Of a stretch of 10,803 nucleotides of DNA, positions 6,851 through 10,803 are shown in pieces. Below the pieces are notes generated by a model, which worked only from the letters and a program-made list of their open reading frames with translations, searched no databases and was not told the origin of the DNA. This DNA comes from an uncultured Clostridia bacterium. Its GTDB lineage: Bacteria > Bacillota > Clostridia > Christensenellales > Aristaeellaceae. The stretch covers positions 1 to 10,803 of the forward strand of contig CAKTTM010000038.1 of assembly GCA_934615145.1 (NCBI GenBank), written 5' to 3'. The translations under genes were made by a program, and so were the position numbers. The stretch's first letter is position 1. Each line of letters begins with the position of its first letter.

Positions 6851-7693
6851 TTACAGGCAGCGGCACAGCTGACAGTAAGCCTCGCCCTGGCGCAGCATTT
6901 CATATGCGGCCAGGGCTTCTTGATAATCCAGAAAGGCACCATAAACTACTGAGCCCGAGCCCGTCATCTGTGCAAAGGGCGCGCCAGCATCATACAACAC
7001 CTTGACCAGTGTGCTGATTTCCGGCAAGAGCGAGGCAGCGGATGCCTGTAAGTCGTTACGAGCAAACTGTCTGAGCGCAGTCATGTCGCCTTGTGTCAGC
7101 GCCCGGATAACCGCTTGCGTGTCAGATGCTGCTTGCGGAACTGAATGGGCATCGTAGTGCCTGAACACATCCTTGGTGCTCAGGCTGGCCCGGGGCTGAA
7201 GCAGCACCAGCCACATTGGCGCAAAGGCAGGCAGCGTTTGAATCTGCTCACCCAGGCCACCAACCCTGGCAGGTGACATTTCCAGGCAATAGGGCACATC
7301 CGCCCCAATGCCCAGGCCGATGCTCTGCAGCTGGGCCCCGCTAAGGCCCAAGTTCCAAAGCTCATTGAGCCCAAGCAGCGTCGCGGCGGCGTCTGCGCTG
7401 CCGCCACCCAGGCCTGCGCCCAGGGGAATTCGTTTTGTCAGCGTCATGCGGGCGCCCTGTGAATTGCCTGTCGCCTGGCGTAATGCAAGCGCAGCGCGCA
7501 GGATGAGATTGTTGCTGTCTGCCTCAAGCTGTCTACCCTGCACAATCAACTGCAGCTCATCTGCGGCTTCAAGCTCAATATCGTCGTGCAGATCCAGGCG
7601 CTGCATCACCATGTCCAGGTCGTGGTAGCCGTTTGGCCTTCTGCCCAGGACAGCCAGATGCCAGTTGACTTTGGCGTAAGCTTTGATCCTCAT
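6851..7693 (-). CDS. ispE: 4-diphosphocytidyl-2-C-methyl-D-erythritol kinase
   Basis: Fourth committed enzyme of the non-mevalonate (MEP) route to isoprenoids; uses ATP to phosphorylate the 2-hydroxyl of CDP-methylerythritol in the cytoplasm. The 280-residue GHMP kinase has the N-terminal AYAKVNWHLAVLGRRPNGYHDLDMVMQ with catalytic lysine K8, the glycine-rich ATP loop PLGAGLGGGSADAAA at 90-104, GADVPYCL with catalytic D132, the STKDVFRHYD segment, and the C-terminal MTGSGSVVYGAF. Length is normal for the family (about 280-290). The ATG overlaps the sensor-kinase stop by 4 bp (ATGA) and has only a weak SD, so its translation is probably coupled to that gene. It is the last gene of the operon; its stop lies 4 bp from that of the convergent 159-residue gene and no terminator hairpin is evident. 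Confidence 0.96.
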   Translation of the reverse strand: MRIKAYAKVNWHLAVLGRRPNGYHDLDMVMQRLDLHDDIELEAADELQLIVQGRQLEADSNNLILRAALALRQATGNSQGARMTLTKRIPLGAGLGGGSADAAATLLGLNELWNLGLSGAQLQSIGLGIGADVPYCLEMSPARVGGLGEQIQTLPAFAPMWLVLLQPRASLSTKDVFRHYDAHSVPQAASDTQAVIRALTQGDMTALRQFARNDLQASAASLLPEISTLVKVLYDAGAPFAQMTGSGSVVYGAFLDYQEALAAYEMLRQGEAYCQLCRCL

Positions 7694-9159
7694 GCCTTGT
7701 CGACCCCCGCGTCCTTACAAAGATTGAGCGTCAGGGCGAATCGACTGCCTTTGTCAGCATCCTCCAGCACCAGGCTCTGCCCATGACGCTCCATGATGCG
7801 CTTGCTGATAGCCAGGCCCAAGCCGGTGCCCTTGCCGACGGTATGCGCCTTATCTGCTTTATAGAAACGCTCAAAGATATAGGGCCTGTCTTCAGGCAGG
7901 ATGCCAATGCCGTCGTCGCTGACGGTCAGCTTAAGCCGCGCGGCATCCAGGGCCGCCGTCGCAATCCTGATGTGCCCTTTGGCGGGGGTAAACTTGATGG
8001 CGTTGTCCAGCAGATTGATCAGCACCTGCTCGATCTGGTCGCGGTCAGCCCTGACACAGCTACTCTCCTGGGCAAAATCCAGCGCCACCTCGATCTCTTT
8101 TTCCTCCAGCTGGTTGATGCGGGGGATCAGCACCACGCGCACGAGCTCATTGATGTTGAAGTTGGACAGCGCCAGGGCATTGGCCTCATTCTCCATGCGC
8201 GAGAGATTGAGCAGCCCTGCTACCAGCTTGCTCAGGCGGTTGGTCTCATCCAGCACCACATTTAGGTAGCGCTTGCGCTCCGCTTCTGGGATGGTGCCAT
8301 CCAGCATGCCCTGTATGAAGCCGCTGATATTGGTCATGGGGGAGCGCAGCTCATGGGAGAGGTTGGCAATAAAGTCCCTGCGTGTCAGCTCAATGTCCTG
8401 CAGCTTCTCAGACATCATGTTAAAAGAAACCGCCAGGTCGTGGATCTCTCGCGGCCCCTCCTCCTGCACCTTGGGGGAGAAACTGCCCCCTGCCATGCCA
8501 GAGGCCGCGCGCGATATGGCCAGCAGCGGACGGGTTAAGCGCTTGGTGTATACCATCGCCGCGATGCCGGCGATCAGCACTGCCACCAGGGAGGCCGCCG
8601 CCACGCGCAAGGCCAGGCCCTCATAGGAGGCGCGGACGGTCTGCGCCGCTGTCTGTATATAGACGGCGCCCAGCACCACATCGTTTTGCTTGAGCGGCAC
8701 CGCCACGGTAAACATGGGGCCTCTGGGCCCCTGTACCTGCTCCACCAGTTCCTGACCGGCGATCACTTTCTGCAGGCTGTGCACGATGCTCTTGGCGTCA
8801 AAGCCGGCCTGCAGTTCCGGATAATCATTGATCACGCTTAGGAAATAGGCCGTTCCCTCGCCCCGGCGGTCAACCACCATGCAGTAGGCGCGGTACTCCT
8901 CGTATACGCTGTTGATCTTGTGGCGCAGCAGGCGGGCGGCGCTGCTGTCGCCCAGGCCAAGGGCATTTTCCAGGCTCTTGGTCTGCGCGGTATTGGCCAG
9001 CAGCGCGATGTCATAGGCCTGCTGCTTGAGCGCGTTCATGCGGTTGGTGGTCTGCAAATCGCGCATGGTCAAGTAGGCAATGCCTGTCACCATGCTGACA
9101 CACAGCGCGATGATCAGCACAAAGGCCCACATCAATCGGGAGAATGTGCTGGACCGCAT
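7690..9159 (-). CDS. Membrane sensor histidine kinase (HAMP-HisKA-HATPase)
   Basis: Sensor partner of the response regulator encoded just upstream. Counting from the ATG at 9159 (489 residues): membrane helix 1 at about 10-32, an extracytoplasmic domain at about 33-184, membrane helix 2 at about 185-205, HAMP at about 206-257, HisKA with phospho-acceptor H269 in NLSHELRSPMTNISGF, then the HATPase with N box (INLLDNAIKF, near 381-390), G1 box DDGIG (415-419), F box IFERFYKAD and G2 box GKGTGLGLAI. All catalytic boxes are intact. The outer domain ends in PMFTVAVPLKQNDVVLGAVYIQT, a pattern seen in Cache/PAS-like sensor domains, so a small-molecule or envelope signal is possible but unknown. The overall type is PhoR/ResE/WalK-like. 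A TTG at 9162 directly after the regulator's TAA stop is an equally possible start, better spaced from GAGGT; the difference is one codon. Confidence 0.93.
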   Translation of the reverse strand: MRSSTFSRLMWAFVLIIALCVSMVTGIAYLTMRDLQTTNRMNALKQQAYDIALLANTAQTKSLENALGLGDSSAARLLRHKINSVYEEYRAYCMVVDRRGEGTAYFLSVINDYPELQAGFDAKSIVHSLQKVIAGQELVEQVQGPRGPMFTVAVPLKQNDVVLGAVYIQTAAQTVRASYEGLALRVAAASLVAVLIAGIAAMVYTKRLTRPLLAISRAASGMAGGSFSPKVQEEGPREIHDLAVSFNMMSEKLQDIELTRRDFIANLSHELRSPMTNISGFIQGMLDGTIPEAERKRYLNVVLDETNRLSKLVAGLLNLSRMENEANALALSNFNINELVRVVLIPRINQLEEKEIEVALDFAQESSCVRADRDQIEQVLINLLDNAIKFTPAKGHIRIATAALDAARLKLTVSDDGIGILPEDRPYIFERFYKADKAHTVGKGTGLGLAISKRIMERHGQSLVLEDADKGSRFALTLNLCKDAGVDKA

Positions 9160-9162
9160 CAA

Positions 9163-9855
9163 TTATTTGACCTCAAACTTATAGCCAACGCTCCACACCG
9201 TGCGGATCAGCCAGCCCAGCGCCTCGCTCTCGGGCAGCTTTTCCCTCAGGCGCTTGACATGCACATCCACCGTGCGGCTGTCGCCAAAGTAATCAAAGCC
9301 CCATACCTTTTCCAGCAGCTGCTCTCTGGTAAAGACCAGATTCTGGTGGGAGGCCAGAAAGTAGAGAAGCTCCAGCTCTTTGGGCGGCATGTCCACCCTC
9401 TGGCCGCGATACGTCACCTCATAGCGCGACAGGCTGATGGTAAGGCCCGGGAAGGACAGCGTGTCGTTGTCGGCGGGATCACTGGGGCCGCCGCGGCGCA
9501 GCACTGCCTTCACACGCGCCACCAGCTCCTTGGGATCAAAGGGCTTGGTAATATAGTCGTCAGCACCCAGCTCCAGACCCAGCACCTTGTCAAAGGTCTC
9601 ATCCTTGGCTGATATCATGATCACCGGGATGGTGCTGATCTGCCGCACCGCGCGGCACACCTGCCAGCCATCCATGCCAGGCAGCATGATATCCAGCAGC
9701 AACAGAGACGGCGGTTTGGCCTTAAAGGCGGCCAGTGCAGTATCCCCGCGTGAGCAGGTCTCCACCTCGTAGCCTTCCTTTTCCAGATACAGCCGTACCA
9801 GCTGGGCGATGTTCTGATCGTCATCGACGACCATGACTGTTTGTTTGTTGCTCAT
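9163..9855 (-). CDS. OmpR/PhoB-family response regulator
   Basis: DNA-binding transcription regulator of the two-component system. The 230-residue protein has a receiver domain (about 5-118) with acidic pocket D11-D13, phospho-acceptor D54 (LLLLDIMLPGMDG), S81 as the switch Ser/Thr and K103 (ITKPFDP), then a winged-helix domain (about 130-229) with the typical MPPKELELLYFLASHQNLVFTREQLLEKVWG...RTVDVHVKRLREKL...IRTVWSVGYKFE pattern. All key residues are present. AGGAGG (9860-9865) lies 4 nt before the ATG and overlaps the mutS2 stop codon. The kinase gene follows the TAA stop without a gap (TTG) or with 3 nt (ATG). Targets cannot be read from this window; autoregulation is common for such pairs but no promoter is visible here. 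Confidence 0.96.
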   Translation of the reverse strand: MSNKQTVMVVDDDQNIAQLVRLYLEKEGYEVETCSRGDTALAAFKAKPPSLLLLDIMLPGMDGWQVCRAVRQISTIPVIMISAKDETFDKVLGLELGADDYITKPFDPKELVARVKAVLRRGGPSDPADNDTLSFPGLTISLSRYEVTYRGQRVDMPPKELELLYFLASHQNLVFTREQLLEKVWGFDYFGDSRTVDVHVKRLREKLPESEALGWLIRTVWSVGYKFEVK

Positions 9856-9859
9856 GTGG

Positions 9860-9865
9860 CCTCCT
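9860..9865 (-). promoter_or_regulatory. Ribosome-binding site of the response regulator, overlapping mutS2 stop
   Basis: The minus strand reads AGGAGG here, 4 nt before the ATG at 9855. The last two bases of the mutS2 stop (TAG, 9864-9866) are the first two bases of this site, so ribosomes ending mutS2 meet the next start at once. Confidence 0.8.
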
Positions 9866-10803
9866 ATTTCAGCGTGACGACGGTCACACCGCTCTCGCCC
9901 TCGCCATAGTTGCCCAGACGCTGGCTCTTGACCTGCGGTGAGCTGCGCAGGTGCTGCTGAATACCGCTTCTGAGCGTGCCCGTGCCCTTGCCGTGGATGA
10001 TCCAGACGGTATGCATGCCATCCATCGTGGCCATATCAAGGTGCCTGTCCACCTCCAGCAGGGCCTCATCCAGCGCCATGCCGCGCACATCGCATTCCAT
10101 GTTGGCGCTGCGCTGGGCGCTTTGCGTCTTGGCGCGCACAGTGGACTTCTTGGTCACAGGTGCAGCGCGCAGGCGCAGCTGACCCATCTGCAGCTTCATC
10201 TTGAGGATGCCTGCCTGCACCATCACCTCGCCCTTGTTATCAGGCGCGGACAGCACAGTACCCACAGCGTTGAGATGGGGGATATCCACCGCATCCCCAG
10301 CGCGCAGGCTCTCAGGCGCTCCGCCGGCGGCCAATGAGCCTGAGCCCAGGCCCTCCGCCAGGCTGTCGCCCAGATCCTGCAAGCGCTTTTGCAGGCCGCT
10401 GAGGCTCTGATTGATGTCGCCGCCGCTGCGCTTGAGAAGCTTTAGCTCCTCCATGATGGCAGCGCTTTCGCGGCGGGTGCGCTCCAGTATTCGGCGCGCG
10501 TCTTCCTTTGCCTTCTTCTCGGCGTGAGCTCGGCCGGCCTCAATGCTCTGATAGAGTTTCTCAGCCTCACGGCGCAGCTGCTGCGTCTCCTCGTGCGCTT
10601 CGTGTGCCAGCTTTCTTTCTTTTTCGGCCAGTTGCCTGTGATACTCGGCATTGGCAATGACATCTTCAAACTGTATGGTCTCATGGCTGAGCAGTTCACG
10701 CGCGGAGGCAATAATACTCTCGGGCAGACCCAAACGCTTGGAGATTTCAAAGGCATTGCTCTTGCCAGGCACCCCGATCGACAGCCGATAGGTGGGCCTG
10801 AGC
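9864..10803 (-). CDS. mutS2: Endonuclease/ribosome-rescue ATPase MutS2, C-terminal part (start outside window)
   Basis: About 312 C-terminal residues of MutS2 (normally about 780-800) are present. The frame continues to the window edge with LRPTYRLSIGVPGKSNAFEISKRLGLPESII, the end of the MutS ATPase domain, so the GTG at 10772 is an internal valine. Next comes a long charged coiled coil (visible residues about 40-140, rich in E, R, K and A), a small KOW-like beta domain (GDAVDIPHLNAVGTVLSAPDNKGEVMVQAGILKMKLQMGQL, near 10170-10300) and a C-terminal Smr domain (about 9867-10100) with CDVRGM in place of the usual LDLRGM and the intact HGKGTGTLR motif. Known roles of the family are suppression of homologous recombination (Helicobacter) and splitting of collided ribosomes (Bacillus). 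Its stop overlaps the SD of the response regulator, 8 bp from that ATG, so it heads or sits upstream in the same operon. Confidence 0.97.
   Translation of the reverse strand, partial: LRPTYRLSIGVPGKSNAFEISKRLGLPESIIASARELLSHETIQFEDVIANAEYHRQLAEKERKLAHEAHEETQQLRREAEKLYQSIEAGRAHAEKKAKEDARRILERTRRESAAIMEELKLLKRSGGDINQSLSGLQKRLQDLGDSLAEGLGSGSLAAGGAPESLRAGDAVDIPHLNAVGTVLSAPDNKGEVMVQAGILKMKLQMGQLRLRAAPVTKKSTVRAKTQSAQRSANMECDVRGMALDEALLEVDRHLDMATMDGMHTVWIIHGKGTGTLRSGIQQHLRSSPQVKSQRLGNYGEGESGVTVVTLK

Noticed and set aside
7783..8265. 160-codon plus-strand open frame opposite the kinase
   Set aside because: Antisense to the HisKA/HATPase coding region; composition typical of a shadow frame and no domain seen.
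8920..9612. 230-codon plus-strand open frame opposite the kinase and response regulator
   Set aside because: It lies antisense to two genes with full family motifs, is rich in Gln/His/Ala typical of antisense reading, and has no recognisable domain.
9864..10772. A short stand-alone Smr protein starting at the GTG at 10772
   Set aside because: The frame stays open to the window edge and the residues before the GTG (LRPTYRLSIG) are conserved MutS2 ATPase-domain sequence.

Overview
This window looks like ordinary chromosomal DNA of a bacterium with a fairly GC-rich genome (roughly 55-60% by eye). No rRNA, tRNA, mobile element, phage gene or CRISPR array is visible. A Bacillota/Clostridia-like source is my best guess. 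The reasons are MutS2, a non-mevalonate (MEP) isoprenoid gene, strong AGGAGG ribosome-binding sites, and the Clostridia-like feel of the response regulator/kinase pair. The assignment is inference, not proof.

Layout from left to right: (1) a plus-strand pair made of the 3' part of thymidylate kinase (tmk) and a complete tRNA 2-thiouridylase (mnmA), which share one base (TGATG). (2) A four-gene minus-strand operon (1591-6185) read as ABC ATPase, ABC-2 permease, GldG-like auxiliary protein and DUF4340 protein. Its genes overlap by 4 bp or lie 4 bp apart. Its last gene runs 61 bp into the 3' end of mnmA on the opposite strand. (3) The only real intergenic region (about 180 bp, 6186-6366), which carries a strong extended -10 promoter for the ABC operon and a plausible divergent promoter. 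(4) A lone plus-strand gene for a 159-residue single-pass membrane protein that I do not recognise. (5) A second minus-strand operon (6851 to beyond 10803) read as mutS2 (3' part), OmpR-type response regulator, HAMP/HisKA sensor kinase and ispE, again tightly packed.

Functionally, tmk and mnmA are housekeeping genes (dTTP supply and tRNA wobble thiolation). The ABC operon encodes all parts of a GldA/GldF/GldG-type exporter-like complex with a membrane-anchored DUF4340 partner; its substrate is unknown outside gliding Bacteroidota. The second operon joins a DNA/ribosome-processing ATPase (MutS2), an envelope-sensing two-component system and an isoprenoid-precursor kinase on what looks like one transcript.

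I found no clearly new defence or mobile system. The least explained parts are the Gld-type ABC/DUF4340 operon, the orphan 159-residue membrane protein facing it across a shared promoter region, and two convergent gene ends with no space for a normal terminator.
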